Origin: Thiobius zoothamnicola
GTDB lineage: Bacteria; Pseudomonadota; Gammaproteobacteria; Chromatiales; Chromatiaceae
NCBI GenBank assembly: GCA_963678215.1
Contig: OY782758.1
Span: forward strand, 1,364,001-1,428,000
DNA: 64,000 nt
Reading direction: 5' to 3'
The position numbers were made by a program, and so were the translations under genes. The notes under the pieces were generated by a model. The model saw nothing but the letters and a program-made list of their open reading frames with translations, searched no databases and was not told the origin of the DNA. The first letter of the stretch is position 1; the number at the start of each line of letters is the position of its first letter. Shown here one piece after another: positions 18,397 to 26,843 of this stretch.

Positions 18397-18912
18397 GTGG
18401 AAGACTTAATATTTGATGGAACGTCTATTCGATGGCATGGAAAAGGAAAGTTTAGAGCTACTTCTGGTATGCGGGGTTTCCAGCTTCCTTCGAATCAGTG
18501 TATTCCAGAACGAGGACCAGTTCCTGAAGGCAATTACTATATCCCCTTGATCATGGGTGATAAAGCTGAAGATGACGGAACAGGCAAGTGTCAACTCAAG
18601 CCCTCGTGGCGAGTGGAAAAAATCCCAAGAGGAATGGATGCCGGAAACTGTGATCGATTCTGGGCTAATTGGGGTGAGAATCGGGTAAGATTCGAGCCAA
18701 ATGATCAAACCACTAAACAGAAGTGTAATCCAGGCAGAGGTGGTTTCTATCTTCATGACTCAACGAAAGGATATAGTCATGGATGCATAGAGATCGAAAA
18801 CAGTTTCTTTAATCAACTTAGACAATTCATGACATATACAGCAAAGAAAAAGCTGATTCTGAAAATAGCATATAAACCAGGAACAATCACAAATGGCGGC
18901 ACAAAGAGGTAG
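18397..18912 (+). CDS. Tlde1-like L,D-transpeptidase-fold effector (DUF2778 type)
   Basis: This is a 171-residue protein without signal peptide. Its end carries the L,D-transpeptidase/Tlde1 catalytic signature GFYLHDSTKGYSHGCIEI: His120, then Ser127-His128-Gly129-Cys130. The N-terminal half (IRWHGKGKFRATSG ... GPVPEGNYYI) matches the DUF2778 pattern in which the 'P-EG-Y-I' segment precedes the active site. Tlde1 proteins are T6SS effectors that damage target peptidoglycan. Lack of a signal peptide and the presence of a secreted protein directly downstream overlapping by 20 bases fit an effector-immunity pair. It is AT-richer than the flanking cluster genes, and no dedicated T6SS gene adjoins it. 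Confidence 0.75.
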   Translation: MEDLIFDGTSIRWHGKGKFRATSGMRGFQLPSNQCIPERGPVPEGNYYIPLIMGDKAEDDGTGKCQLKPSWRVEKIPRGMDAGNCDRFWANWGENRVRFEPNDQTTKQKCNPGRGGFYLHDSTKGYSHGCIEIENSFFNQLRQFMTYTAKKKLILKIAYKPGTITNGGTKR

Positions 18913-19285
18913 ATTTCGAGTTATTATCAGTATATTTTTCTTTCTTCTATCTGCCTCGATTATCTCCAATAAAGCGCATGGTGTAAACGTCGAAATTGAT
19001 AATATCTTAAGTAATTGTATCGATATTTCTAGTATTGTGCTCTCTGAAAGAGCAGAAAAGTTACATCTTGATTCAGACTGGAAAAATCATTCATCTATTG
19101 CAGATTGCGGCTGCAAATCCGCAGTAATCTCATATGAGGTCAGATTAGGAAGATCAAACCAACTGATATCCTTTGGCGTGATTTCTTCGTTCAAGAAAGC
19201 AGGCTATTCTTTCCTTATCAATCCAGATGCGAACATAAAATACAAGCAGCATCTCAAGCTCAGCATTAACTGTGGAAGCCAATAA
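18893..19285 (+). CDS. Secreted small protein, probable immunity protein of the Tlde1-like effector
   Basis: This 130-residue protein has a signal peptide (VIISIFFFLLSASIISNKAHG) and a compact mature domain with four Cys (C42, C72, C74, C127). The start overlaps the effector gene by 20 bases, so the two are co-translated. A periplasmic location is what a protein protecting the peptidoglycan from a periplasm-acting transpeptidase would need. The CGCKSA motif is reminiscent of small periplasmic families found beside such effectors, but I did not match it to a named family with certainty. Confidence 0.6.
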   Translation: MAAQRGRFRVIISIFFFLLSASIISNKAHGVNVEIDNILSNCIDISSIVLSERAEKLHLDSDWKNHSSIADCGCKSAVISYEVRLGRSNQLISFGVISSFKKAGYSFLINPDANIKYKQHLKLSINCGSQ

Positions 19286-19395
19286 AGATCGCACACTCAC
19301 GCCTTTCTTACACCCGATTCCGCCTGCATAGGGCGGACCAATGTGTGGAACTGTAGTGGTCAAGTAATATCGCACCAGATAAAGGGGGTAATTGG

Positions 19396-20238
19396 CTAAT
19401 GGGTACAGGCTTCAGCTTGCACCGGTGTTAAATAATCATTGTAACTATGTCCACGGGCTAAATTGTAATACTTGATATAACTCAATACATCCACCATGGC
19501 TTGTTCAAAGCTGGCATAGCCATATTTTGGCATCCATTCCGTTTTGAGACTGCGAAATACACGCTCCATAGGACTATTGTCCCAGCAATTACCCCGTCGA
19601 CTCATGCTTTGCTTAATCGTGTAATCTCCCAGCTTTTGCCGGAAAGCCTGGCTGGTGTAATGACAGCCTTGGTCTGAATGGAACATCACCGCTTCCGGGC
19701 AACCTCTGGCATAATAAGCCATTGTCAGTGCCCGGCCTGTCAGTGCCGTATCCGGGCTATCAGAGCAAGCCCAGCCAACAATCCGTCTGGCATACAAATC
19801 AATGACTAAGGCTAAGTAAAGCCATTGTGTGCCTGACCAAATATAAGTGACATCACCACACCAGACTTGATTAGGCTGTTCAACCGTAAATTGCCGATCC
19901 AGGTGATTCTCTGCAATGTCTGAGGGCTTGGTCGCTGGCTTATAGCGGTGTTTGCCCGGTTGTTTGCTGTTCAGCCCGGCTTCTTCCATTAAACGTCTCA
20001 CTTTATAGCGTCCTATCGACTCACCTTGTTGTTTCAATTGGCCGGTAATCGTGCGGCTACCCGCCGATTGACGACTGGCTTGATGGATGTCAATCACTTT
20101 GTCTTTTAGGCGTTGGCGTTCAACATCGACCTTATTTTTATGGCGTTGATAGGCGTAATAAGTGCTTTGTGCGAGGGTAAACAAGGCCAGCAGTTCGCGT
20201 TTTGAATACTCAGCGCTCAAGGTGTCGACCAGCGTCAA
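19396..20238 (-). CDS. IS3-family transposase OrfB (copy 1)
   Basis: This 280-residue integrase-core protein has the DDE residues in WCGDVTYIW (first Asp), HSDQGCHYTS (second Asp) and NCWDNSPMERVFRSLKTEW (Glu). An N-terminal HTH_21-type region (GSRTITGQLKQQGESIGRYK) precedes it. Its apparent TTG start overlaps the orfA stop (TTGA). The frame is open further upstream to the slippery A6G at 20274-20280 in orfA, so the active transposase is expected to be an OrfAB fusion made by -1 frameshifting. Confidence 0.92.
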   Translation of the reverse strand: MTLVDTLSAEYSKRELLALFTLAQSTYYAYQRHKNKVDVERQRLKDKVIDIHQASRQSAGSRTITGQLKQQGESIGRYKVRRLMEEAGLNSKQPGKHRYKPATKPSDIAENHLDRQFTVEQPNQVWCGDVTYIWSGTQWLYLALVIDLYARRIVGWACSDSPDTALTGRALTMAYYARGCPEAVMFHSDQGCHYTSQAFRQKLGDYTIKQSMSRRGNCWDNSPMERVFRSLKTEWMPKYGYASFEQAMVDVLSYIKYYNLARGHSYNDYLTPVQAEACTH

Positions 20239-20534
20239 ACGCTGGCTGTCTCTGACATCAAGAGCGCTGTAGCCTTTTTTAGGATGGTTTTCTCCCGTTC
20301 CAGACGTTTGATGTGGGCTTTGAGTGTTTGGATTTCCCGTTGGGTTTCGGTAATCGCCTGGGCTTTTTGGGGCGTTTCACCGGCGCGTTCGGCGCGCAGT
20401 TGCCTGATCCAGCGGTCTAAGGCGGTTTTACCTACGCCCATGGCTTCACAGGCCGCTTTGCGAGTATAGCCTTGATCCAGTACCAGACTGGCGGCTTCTT
20501 GTTTGAATTCAGCAGGATAATGTGGCTTTGGCAT
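20235..20534 (-). CDS. IS3-family OrfA, HTH protein (copy 1)
   Basis: This 99-residue protein has a helix-turn-helix (AEFKQEAASLVLDQGYTRKA, then ACEAMGVGKTALDRWIRQLR) and a leucine-zipper-like coiled coil (IQTLKAHIKRLEREKTILKK). The codons CTA-AAA-AAG near its end form an A_AAA_AAG slippery heptamer for -1 frameshifting into orfB. Confidence 0.92.
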   Translation of the reverse strand: MPKPHYPAEFKQEAASLVLDQGYTRKAACEAMGVGKTALDRWIRQLRAERAGETPQKAQAITETQREIQTLKAHIKRLEREKTILKKATALLMSETASV

Positions 20535-20654
20535 TATTGGGGTCTCTTTTTCGCTTGATTGAACAGGTTGTTACCCCCTTCATCTGGTGCGAGGTTATTA
20601 GACCACTACAAACTTTACCTCGGGCATTAAATACAATTAAAGAGGTCTCTTAAC

Positions 20655-21047
20655 ATGCGCACACTAAGCTTGTTTCTTCTCGTGCTGATAATGGTTGTTG
20701 GAAGTACTGTATATTTGACGCTTATCAGTTTCTCGGAACACAGGGAATATTCCCAAGGAAGCTTGGATTATTACTGGTTAAATCCTTCGGAACTCTCGGC
20801 CATGTCGGAGTTGTGCATAGATAGACCGGTTTTTGTATACCGCTCAGCAGATGGGCCGAAACCGACGATAGTCAGCATGAACTGCACAATGGCAAGAGAA
20901 CAGTTTGATGCTTACGCAAAGTCAAATGCTTTTCTGCTTGATGATGACGCTTTATATAGCAACGGACAGGTTGAACTTCAAATAACAACGCATCCTCTCA
21001 ACAAAAAGATCACCTCAATCGCACTCATTGAGCTAAATCAAATGTAG
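20655..21047 (+). CDS. Small membrane-anchored protein, unknown
   Basis: This 130-residue protein has one N-terminal hydrophobic segment (LSLFLLVLIMVVGSTVYLTLI) that would anchor it in the inner membrane or act as an uncleaved signal, and a soluble periplasmic domain with two Cys (LCIDRPVFVY, MNCTMAREQF). The gene follows the effector-immunity pair on the same strand, and before the IS landed it would have started about 108 bases after the immunity gene. It may be a third member of that module. No family recognised. Confidence 0.55.
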   Translation: MRTLSLFLLVLIMVVGSTVYLTLISFSEHREYSQGSLDYYWLNPSELSAMSELCIDRPVFVYRSADGPKPTIVSMNCTMAREQFDAYAKSNAFLLDDDALYSNGQVELQITTHPLNKKITSIALIELNQM

Positions 21048-21069
21048 CCTGTTGACAGGTATAAGCTTG

Positions 21070-21801
21070 TTAAATCATTCCGCCATTGACGGAAAAAACC
21101 TGATTAGTGATGTAGTCCGCTCGTTCTGAGCATAAAAATTCGACCAGGTCCGCAACATCTTCCGGTTTACCGGCACGTTGCATGGGCACTAGCTGCCTGA
21201 TGGTTTGTTCATCAAATACAGAGGCCGCCATGCCACCGCTGATAATGCCTGGTGCCACAACATTAACGGTAATCTGGCGGGACGCCAATTCCAAAGCCAG
21301 TGATTTGGAAGCGCCAATTAACCCTGCCTTAGCGGCGGCATAATTTGTTTGTCCCCGGTTGCCCAAAATGCCGGCAACTGACGAAATATTGACGATACGT
21401 CCCCATCGGGTGCGGATCATTGGCAATAACAAAGGCTGGGTGACATGAAAAAAGCCGTTCAGGATAACGGAGATTGGTGCTTGCCATTGTGCGTGATCCA
21501 TCCCGGCCATCACGCCATCTTCATGGATGCCCGCATTATTCACGATAATCTGGATCGGCCCATCCGCCAGCAAACTTTCGACTCGTTCGCGCGTCTCATC
21601 CGGGTCACGTAAATCAAATTGTATGGTGCTGGCCGGACGACCTTGACCCATGAGTTGTTGGGCTAATGCATCAACCTGTTGAAGATGACGGTTCGCATGC
21701 AGGATCACAGCATGGCCTGCTTCAGCCAATCGTTTGGCGATGGCCGCGCCAATATCACCGCTGCCGCCTGTGACCAGAGCGCGTTTCACTGGCGCGTTCA
21801 T
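21070..21801 (-). CDS. FabG-like 3-ketoacyl-ACP reductase of the aryl-polyene-like cluster
   Basis: This is a 243-residue short-chain dehydrogenase with the NADPH motif VTGGSGDIGAAIA, NNAGIHED and the catalytic Ser-Tyr-Lys (NISSVAGILG, NYAAAKAG). The C-terminal YITNQVFSVNGGMI is typical of FabG enzymes. It would reduce the 3-keto intermediate on the carrier protein. It overlaps the methyltransferase gene by four bases (ATGA). On this strand it is separated from the ACP operon by the effector/IS block. Confidence 0.88.
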   Translation of the reverse strand: MNAPVKRALVTGGSGDIGAAIAKRLAEAGHAVILHANRHLQQVDALAQQLMGQGRPASTIQFDLRDPDETRERVESLLADGPIQIIVNNAGIHEDGVMAGMDHAQWQAPISVILNGFFHVTQPLLLPMIRTRWGRIVNISSVAGILGNRGQTNYAAAKAGLIGASKSLALELASRQITVNVVAPGIISGGMAASVFDEQTIRQLVPMQRAGKPEDVADLVEFLCSERADYITNQVFSVNGGMI

Positions 21802-22883
21802 TTGGTCAATTCCAGTAAGGTATGTCCCATACCAATATTCTCGATGGTTTGCCGCACCTGTAAATGCGCTTGCCCGGCCAATCTCAATAGATCCTCAAGC
21901 TTGTACATCCGACTGGTTCCGTTCGCCATCGCCGTGAAATATAGCGAGGTGTTGACAATGCAAAACGCCGCTGTTTCAAAACGTTGATTGTTCCAACAGG
22001 TTTCCAAAATAAACAGACGCGTGTGTTCGTCCATTGCCTGCCGGGCGCGTTTCAGGATAGCGATGATCTGGGCTTCGCTGAAGCAATCCAGAAATTGACT
22101 CATGCAAATGACATCGAAATCCGGCGGTATCTCTTCTTCCAGCACGTCCAAATGAATACCTTGCAGGCGCGACGCAAAGCCATGATGTTCTATCTGCCGC
22201 TGCGCCACCGCCAGTTGCTCCGGCAAATCAGCGATGGTCACTTGGACTTGAGCATCATGTTGCGCGCAGGCAATGGCAAATTTTCCGGTGTTGCCACCAA
22301 TATCCAGGATCTTGCGGGTTGGAGTCGAAAAAATCGTGGATAACAAGGTTGGAAAAGCATTATCCGAATAGAAGTGATCAAAGTCGAACCAGCTTTTACG
22401 GGCCGGTTCAGGCAAAATGGATAATCCCGGATAAATCGTCGGCCAGTCGCCTAATACCGCCAACCCGGCAGGTCGGCCTTGCCTGATCGCATCTTCCAGC
22501 CGATACAAACCCAGGTAATTGACATCGTGCGCATAATTCATGTTGATCTGCGTCATGGGGTCATGCAAAAACATTCGCCCCACCTTGGTCAGATGGTAAC
22601 GCTCGTCTTCGCAATCCACGACGCCGACACTGAAACAGGATTCCAGAATAACGGTGACACCATATACGCTGACGCCAATGTGACTGGCAATGGACTCCGC
22701 CGTTTCACCGGATGCCTGCTTTTGCGCGGATTCGGCGAGACAAGCCAGCATGCCGGATTTCCAGGCGACTCTGACCGCTTGAAAGGTATAAGGGGAAAAT
22801 GCAATTTTTTGCGCTTCATATTGCGCTTCAGCGGCAGTAAGCGGCGGGTGATGAAAAGGCGGGTTCTTTTTATCTATTGACAT
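21798..22883 (-). CDS. O-methyltransferase (acetylserotonin/hydroxyneurosporene-type)
   Basis: This 361-residue SAM-dependent methyltransferase has an N-terminal winged-helix dimerisation region (AESIASHIGVSVYGVTVIL) and a C-terminal Rossmann domain with SAM motif I (ILDIGGNTGKFAIA) and VICMSQFLDCFSE. It resembles plant-type and bacterial small-molecule O-methyltransferases. In aryl-polyene clusters a methyltransferase often caps the aryl head hydroxyl; that substrate is inferred from context. The gene starts 49 bases from the divergent ketosynthase gene. Confidence 0.8.
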   Translation of the reverse strand: MSIDKKNPPFHHPPLTAAEAQYEAQKIAFSPYTFQAVRVAWKSGMLACLAESAQKQASGETAESIASHIGVSVYGVTVILESCFSVGVVDCEDERYHLTKVGRMFLHDPMTQINMNYAHDVNYLGLYRLEDAIRQGRPAGLAVLGDWPTIYPGLSILPEPARKSWFDFDHFYSDNAFPTLLSTIFSTPTRKILDIGGNTGKFAIACAQHDAQVQVTIADLPEQLAVAQRQIEHHGFASRLQGIHLDVLEEEIPPDFDVICMSQFLDCFSEAQIIAILKRARQAMDEHTRLFILETCWNNQRFETAAFCIVNTSLYFTAMANGTSRMYKLEDLLRLAGQAHLQVRQTIENIGMGHTLLELTK

Positions 22884-22932
22884 GTTCTCTATAATGACGC
22901 CTGAATTTTTAGCCTGATTATAACGCTGATTT

Positions 22933-24147
22933 ATGCCAGCATTTCAGATCATCGCATCAACATTGGTCAGTGCTTTAGGTATTGGCAAACAGGCGCATTG
23001 GGCAGCCATGCAATCCAATGCCACCGGTCTGGCGAAACGTCGCTTTCTGTCTACGGATCTTACAACTCCACCCTCTTATCTTGGTGAAGTGACGAACTGT
23101 GAGCAGACCGAATTACCCTCACAACTGCAACATTATGATTGCCGTAATAACCGGCTGGCTTATCTCGCCTTGCTCAGTGATGACTTTATTGACAACGTCA
23201 GCCGGGCCATCCGCCAATACGGTCCAACTCAGGTCGGACTTGTGGTCGGCACCAGCACATCCGGCATCGCCGCGACGGAAAACGCTTTGCGGCACCAAAC
23301 CGAATTAGCCTATGCATTTACCCATCGCATGACCTCATTGGCGGATTTTTGCGCCGACAGTCTGGCTATCCAGGGACCACGCCAAGTCATTTCAACCGCC
23401 TGCTCTTCGAGTGTCAAAGCTTTCGCTACGGCACAACGTTGGCTGGAAGCTGGATTGGTTCGCGCTGTGGTGGTCGGTGGAGTCGATAGCCTGTGCGCCA
23501 CGACTTTTTATGGCTTCAGCAGCCTGGAATTGGTCAGCGAACAACTATGTGCCCCGCTGGATAAGGACCGTAATGGCATTAATATCGGCGAAGCTGGCGG
23601 TTTTATGTTACTGGAAAAAGCCTCTCATAAAGAAGCTGATGCGGTCTATTTGACCGGTGTGGGCGAAGGGACAGATGGTTATCACGCCGCCACGCCGCAC
23701 CCGGAAGGCGTCGGCATCCGATTGGCCATGCAAAATGCCCTGAGAATGGCGAATGTGCCGATACAGGACATTGACTATCTCAATTTGCATGGCACTGGCA
23801 CACAAGCGAATGACGCCGCTGAGATGTATGGTGTCAACCAACTTTTCGGCACCTGCCAGAACCCTTGCTACGTCGGTTCGACCAAAGCCTTTACCGGGCA
23901 TACCCTGGGAGCCTCCGGTATTGTCGAAGCCGTTTTATGTCAACTCGCCATTGAACATCATTACATACCTGCCAGTCTCAACCTGAGCAAGCTGGACCCC
24001 GCTTTACCTTTACCCGCCAACCTGCGCGTGCCGACAACCGGGCTGGCGCATCCTGTGCGAACTTGTTTAAGCAATGCATTGGGATTTGGCGGCAGCAACG
24101 CCAGCCTGATTTTACAATCCGGCACCCTATTAGAGAACGTCGCATGA
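22933..24147 (+). CDS. Beta-ketoacyl-ACP synthase (FabF-like) of the aryl-polyene-like cluster
   Basis: This 404-residue thiolase-fold condensing enzyme has the active-site Cys157 in ISTACSSSVKAF, the first His in NLHGTGTQANDA, the second in KAFTGHTLGASG, and the C-terminal SNALGFGGSNAS loop. It would extend the chain with malonyl-ACP. The next gene overlaps by four bases and encodes a chain-length-factor-like protein, so the two probably form a heterodimer as ApeO-ApeC do. It is divergent from the methyltransferase gene. Confidence 0.9.
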   Translation: MPAFQIIASTLVSALGIGKQAHWAAMQSNATGLAKRRFLSTDLTTPPSYLGEVTNCEQTELPSQLQHYDCRNNRLAYLALLSDDFIDNVSRAIRQYGPTQVGLVVGTSTSGIAATENALRHQTELAYAFTHRMTSLADFCADSLAIQGPRQVISTACSSSVKAFATAQRWLEAGLVRAVVVGGVDSLCATTFYGFSSLELVSEQLCAPLDKDRNGINIGEAGGFMLLEKASHKEADAVYLTGVGEGTDGYHAATPHPEGVGIRLAMQNALRMANVPIQDIDYLNLHGTGTQANDAAEMYGVNQLFGTCQNPCYVGSTKAFTGHTLGASGIVEAVLCQLAIEHHYIPASLNLSKLDPALPLPANLRVPTTGLAHPVRTCLSNALGFGGSNASLILQSGTLLENVA

Positions 24148-24935
24148 GACTTTACCTTCGCGTCGCCAGTGTATTCGCGCCAGGACATGCGGGTTGGACC
24201 CATAGCTTTACCGCATTGCGCAGTCAGCCAAATTCCACCCATCAACCCTTGACCCGCTATCAAGCGGATTTTTTACCCGCTAATGAGCGGCGGCGTTTAA
24301 CGCCGACGATCTCCTTTGCCTTACAAACCGCTCAGGATCTCTGGACGCAATACCAACAACATTTTCCACATGCGGTCGCAGACGATATAGCAATATTGTT
24401 GTTATCAACAGATGGCGATACGGAAACCAGTTATCGTTTATGCGAAGCCATTCTGCGCGCCGAACCGCGCATTTCACCCACACTATTCCATAATTCTGTA
24501 CACAATGCGGCGGCGGGGTACTGGATGATCGGCCAATCCCGCCATACGCCCAGTACGGCATTGGCGACTGGCCCTTATAGCGTGGCACAAGCTTTATTAG
24601 AAGGCTATATGCAAAGCCGATCGTATCAGATGCCCGTTTTATTCGTTTCTTACGACTGCCCAGTGGATCGGCGATTGCCGGATCACCCAGCGTTCACTTT
24701 GCCATTTTCTTATGGACTCATTGTGAGCACCGAGCCTACTGAAAAAGACTTAGCCAGGTTGCAACTTGATTTGATAAATCAAGCCAAACCTGCCGTCAAT
24801 CATTGGCCGGACGAGCAAAATCCATCCGCCCAGGCTTGGCCATTATTGCAACACATTGCTCAGCGCATGACTGACATGCAAACTTTCCCGCTCAGCGAAT
24901 CCATGCACTTAAGCGTCAAAGCGAGCTTCACATGA
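24144..24935 (+). CDS. Ketosynthase chain-length-factor-like protein (ApeC-like)
   Basis: This 263-residue protein resembles a beta-ketoacyl synthase N-terminal half without the full catalytic set: FAPGHAGWTHSFTALR, PTISFALQTAQDLW, ILLLSTDGDTETSYRL and FHNSVHNAAAGYWMI where a ketosynthase would have its nucleophile. Such KS-like partners (PF13723 type) are known to pair with the aryl-polyene KS. The ATG at 24144 overlaps the KS stop (ATGA), and the stop overlaps the next start in the same way. Confidence 0.8.
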   Translation: MRLYLRVASVFAPGHAGWTHSFTALRSQPNSTHQPLTRYQADFLPANERRRLTPTISFALQTAQDLWTQYQQHFPHAVADDIAILLLSTDGDTETSYRLCEAILRAEPRISPTLFHNSVHNAAAGYWMIGQSRHTPSTALATGPYSVAQALLEGYMQSRSYQMPVLFVSYDCPVDRRLPDHPAFTLPFSYGLIVSTEPTEKDLARLQLDLINQAKPAVNHWPDEQNPSAQAWPLLQHIAQRMTDMQTFPLSESMHLSVKASFT

Positions 24936-25333
24936 CCCTCCAGCAAGCACTGGAAGCCATGCCGCAAAAAGGCGCTATGCGATTGATTGACGACGTATCC
25001 GCTTGGGACGCCAGAACCATCTGTTGCCGGTCAGAAAAATCCATCGACCAAACACCAATGAACGTGAACCAGCATTTCAGCCGAATGTTATGGGTGGAAT
25101 TTGGTGCTCAGGCAGGTGCCTTACACGCCATACTGAATGGGCATTCAGTCCCAGAGAAAGCTTTTATCGCCAGCCTGAAACAAGTAAATTTTTATGAGAA
25201 TGCATCAAACAGCTCACTTTTGATTGACGCTGAAGAATTGGCGAATACAGCCAACGCCAGGCAATATCAATTCACTGTTTCCACAAAGCATCAGGTGATG
25301 TTATGCCAAGGTTTGGTGTTAGTCGCGCATTAG
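24932..25333 (+). CDS. ApeP-like hot-dog 3-hydroxyacyl-ACP dehydratase
   Basis: This 133-residue protein of the hot-dog superfamily reads LEAMPQKGAMRLIDDVSAWD at its start, like ApeP/FabA-type dehydratases, and has a central helix (MLWVEFGAQAGALHAIL) where the acidic catalytic residue of this family lies. It is the last of three overlapping genes (KS, KS-like, dehydratase). Together with the dehydratase at 15638-15949 it gives the cluster two dehydratases, as in other aryl-polyene loci. Confidence 0.78.
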   Translation: MTLQQALEAMPQKGAMRLIDDVSAWDARTICCRSEKSIDQTPMNVNQHFSRMLWVEFGAQAGALHAILNGHSVPEKAFIASLKQVNFYENASNSSLLIDAEELANTANARQYQFTVSTKHQVMLCQGLVLVAH

Positions 25334-25453
25334 ACAATATCGTCATTGAGAGCAATGGGGGTAGATCCGCCCGATTATTCTATGAATTCAGGGGCCTTTA
25401 ATTATTTCGCTATACGTCAGCGGCAGGATTCTACAAAACAGCATGAAAACCCT

Positions 25454-25750
25454 TTAAGCGTGTTTCATGCAAGTAGGCTTAATTTCGGTAAAGGCAAGGA
25501 TTTGCTTTCTCATAATGTGCAATTTTACGAGGTAAAAACTAACGAACCAGCTAATTGGCCCTTTTCGGGAAAGCAGAATATCACGATGATCTGAATCTTC
25601 CTCGCAAGCCTCACGGATATACTCTTCTACCTGCATGATTAGCTTACTCTTCGCTTCGGAAAGGGAATTACCCTGCGCAGCTAGGCCAAAATCTAGGCTC
25701 ATTGCGACGAATAACTCACCGTCTTGTCGGATTAAGCATCGAATTTTCAT
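25454..25750 (-). CDS. HicB/DUF1902-like small protein
   Basis: This 98-residue protein begins MKIRCLIRQDGELFVAMSLD, then GLAAQGNSLSEAKSKL and VEEYIREACEE, which follows the beta-beta-beta-alpha pattern of HicB/DUF1902-type partial RNase H folds. No HicA-like partner is evident on either side, and the last 30 residues depart from the family pattern. It may be an orphan antitoxin-like protein. About 300 bases follow before the next gene, with nothing I could identify. Confidence 0.5.
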   Translation of the reverse strand: MKIRCLIRQDGELFVAMSLDFGLAAQGNSLSEAKSKLIMQVEEYIREACEEDSDHRDILLSRKGPISWFVSFYLVKLHIMRKQILAFTEIKPTCMKHA

Positions 25751-26047
25751 GACTTACGCCCTTAAAATAGCTGGTGACTACTCAATACTTGATTATCGTA
25801 TATACGCAAATCAACTATAATCAATATCATTAATGCTACATAAGTTGCGTTGATGATTAATTTGAGCCTAACACGACGCTCCAGCAGATACTCACTGAAC
25901 GCCAGCGACCCTGCGCTATCATGAAATCCGTGCTAAAAACTTTGATTGGGCCATGCAGACATGACGTGATGACCCAGAATGCCGCCTATCAAGGTGATCG
26001 AGTCAGATATCCGCTCTCCAAACGTAGGAAGTGAAGCACACCATTGA

Positions 26048-26452
26048 CTATCTCCCCTTTCGGATAATGCGAGGCAATGGCGTCCGAATGATTTGCCACA
26101 AAAAACCGGTGAGAGTTCTCGGTTGGCGAATAGTGATGAAATATGGGCGCACCCAATATTCGCCCACCAACAAACCAGCCAAGCTGATCGGCGTTAACCA
26201 AACCGGTAAAGTTCTATCGGGCGAAAATAACATCAATACATTCAACGCGAATAAAGCCCCTAAAAGCCCCACCCAAAGCCAAGTGACTTTGCGGGTATAC
26301 TGATTTTCCGCATAATTCAAGACGCCATCCATGGATTCTGCATAGCGTGTGATAATCGGTTTTTGACCAGACCTAAGGCTTAAGCCAAAGACAAGCGTCA
26401 TGCCGCCAAGCCCGGATAAAAAGATAAGCGATAAGACATCGGATAAATGCAT
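26048..26452 (-). CDS. COG4648-like membrane protein associated with aryl-polyene loci
   Basis: This 134-residue protein has an N-terminal membrane segment (VLSLIFLSGLGGMTLVFGLS), a polar segment KPIITRYAESMDGVLNYAEN, two more segments (VTWLWVGLLGALFALNVLML and LTPISLAGLLVGEYW) and a basic tail. The PIITRYA...MDG...YTRKVTWLW pattern resembles the COG4648 membrane proteins commonly seen in aryl-polyene clusters. It lies 700 bases beyond the main set of pigment genes and points back toward them. Its function is unknown. Confidence 0.6.
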   Translation of the reverse strand: MHLSDVLSLIFLSGLGGMTLVFGLSLRSGQKPIITRYAESMDGVLNYAENQYTRKVTWLWVGLLGALFALNVLMLFSPDRTLPVWLTPISLAGLLVGEYWVRPYFITIRQPRTLTGFLWQIIRTPLPRIIRKGR

Positions 26453-26609
26453 AGTGGTGTTATCAATACAGCATTGAAGAACCTACGGTTATAGATAAAA
26501 CCGTCAAGCGGTCGCGCTTCGCCATTTTGCCCCTATCCAGGGTATGCGGGGTTATCATAAGCAGTCGATCCGACCAACTATAACCGAAAAACCAATATTC
26601 ACCCTCATC

Positions 26610-26843
26610 ATGCGCCATCAACTCAATTGCCAACGTTTACTTTGCCCAATGCCAGTGATTAAAGTGCAGGATAAAATCGCTGAGTGCCAACCCGGCGATC
26701 TCATTGAAGCTTGCTGCACGGATCCTGGGGCAATGCAGGATATTCCCGCCTGGTGTCGCATTCATGGACACAAAGTGATCGAGACCCGCGAGCAGAACGA
26801 CGATTATATTATCGTGGTACGTGTTGGGGAAATGCGCCCATGA
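26610..26843 (+). CDS. TusA-family sulfurtransferase-like protein
   Basis: This is a 77-residue protein of the SirA/TusA fold. The CPMP motif (CQRLLCPMPVIKVQDKI) carries the sulfur-accepting Cys, and the second half reads GDLIEACCTDPGAMQDIPAW. The ATG at 26610 starts the fold; a frame from 26544 would add 22 residues. TusA-like proteins carry persulfide sulfur in tRNA thiolation and in sulfur oxidation. It overlaps the CDF transporter gene by four bases (ATGA). Confidence 0.85.
   Translation: MRHQLNCQRLLCPMPVIKVQDKIAECQPGDLIEACCTDPGAMQDIPAWCRIHGHKVIETREQNDDYIIVVRVGEMRP

Larger units (their letters stand above)
19352..20610 (-). mobile_element. IS3-family insertion sequence, copy 1
   Basis: This is a 1259-bp element with terminal inverted repeats of about 40 bp that start TGTAGTGGTC and share CGCACCAGAT and GGGGTAA. 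It is flanked by a 3-bp direct repeat AAC (19349-19351 and 20611-20613), so it looks like a simple transposition. It carries overlapping orfA and orfB on the minus strand. The element is the same length as the copy at 40924-42182 in opposite orientation, and the encoded proteins are identical. Confidence 0.93.

Noticed and set aside
25816..25834. Fur-box-like AT-rich palindrome upstream of the HicB-like gene
   Set aside because: About 13 of 19 positions match, which is easily reached by chance in AT-rich DNA.
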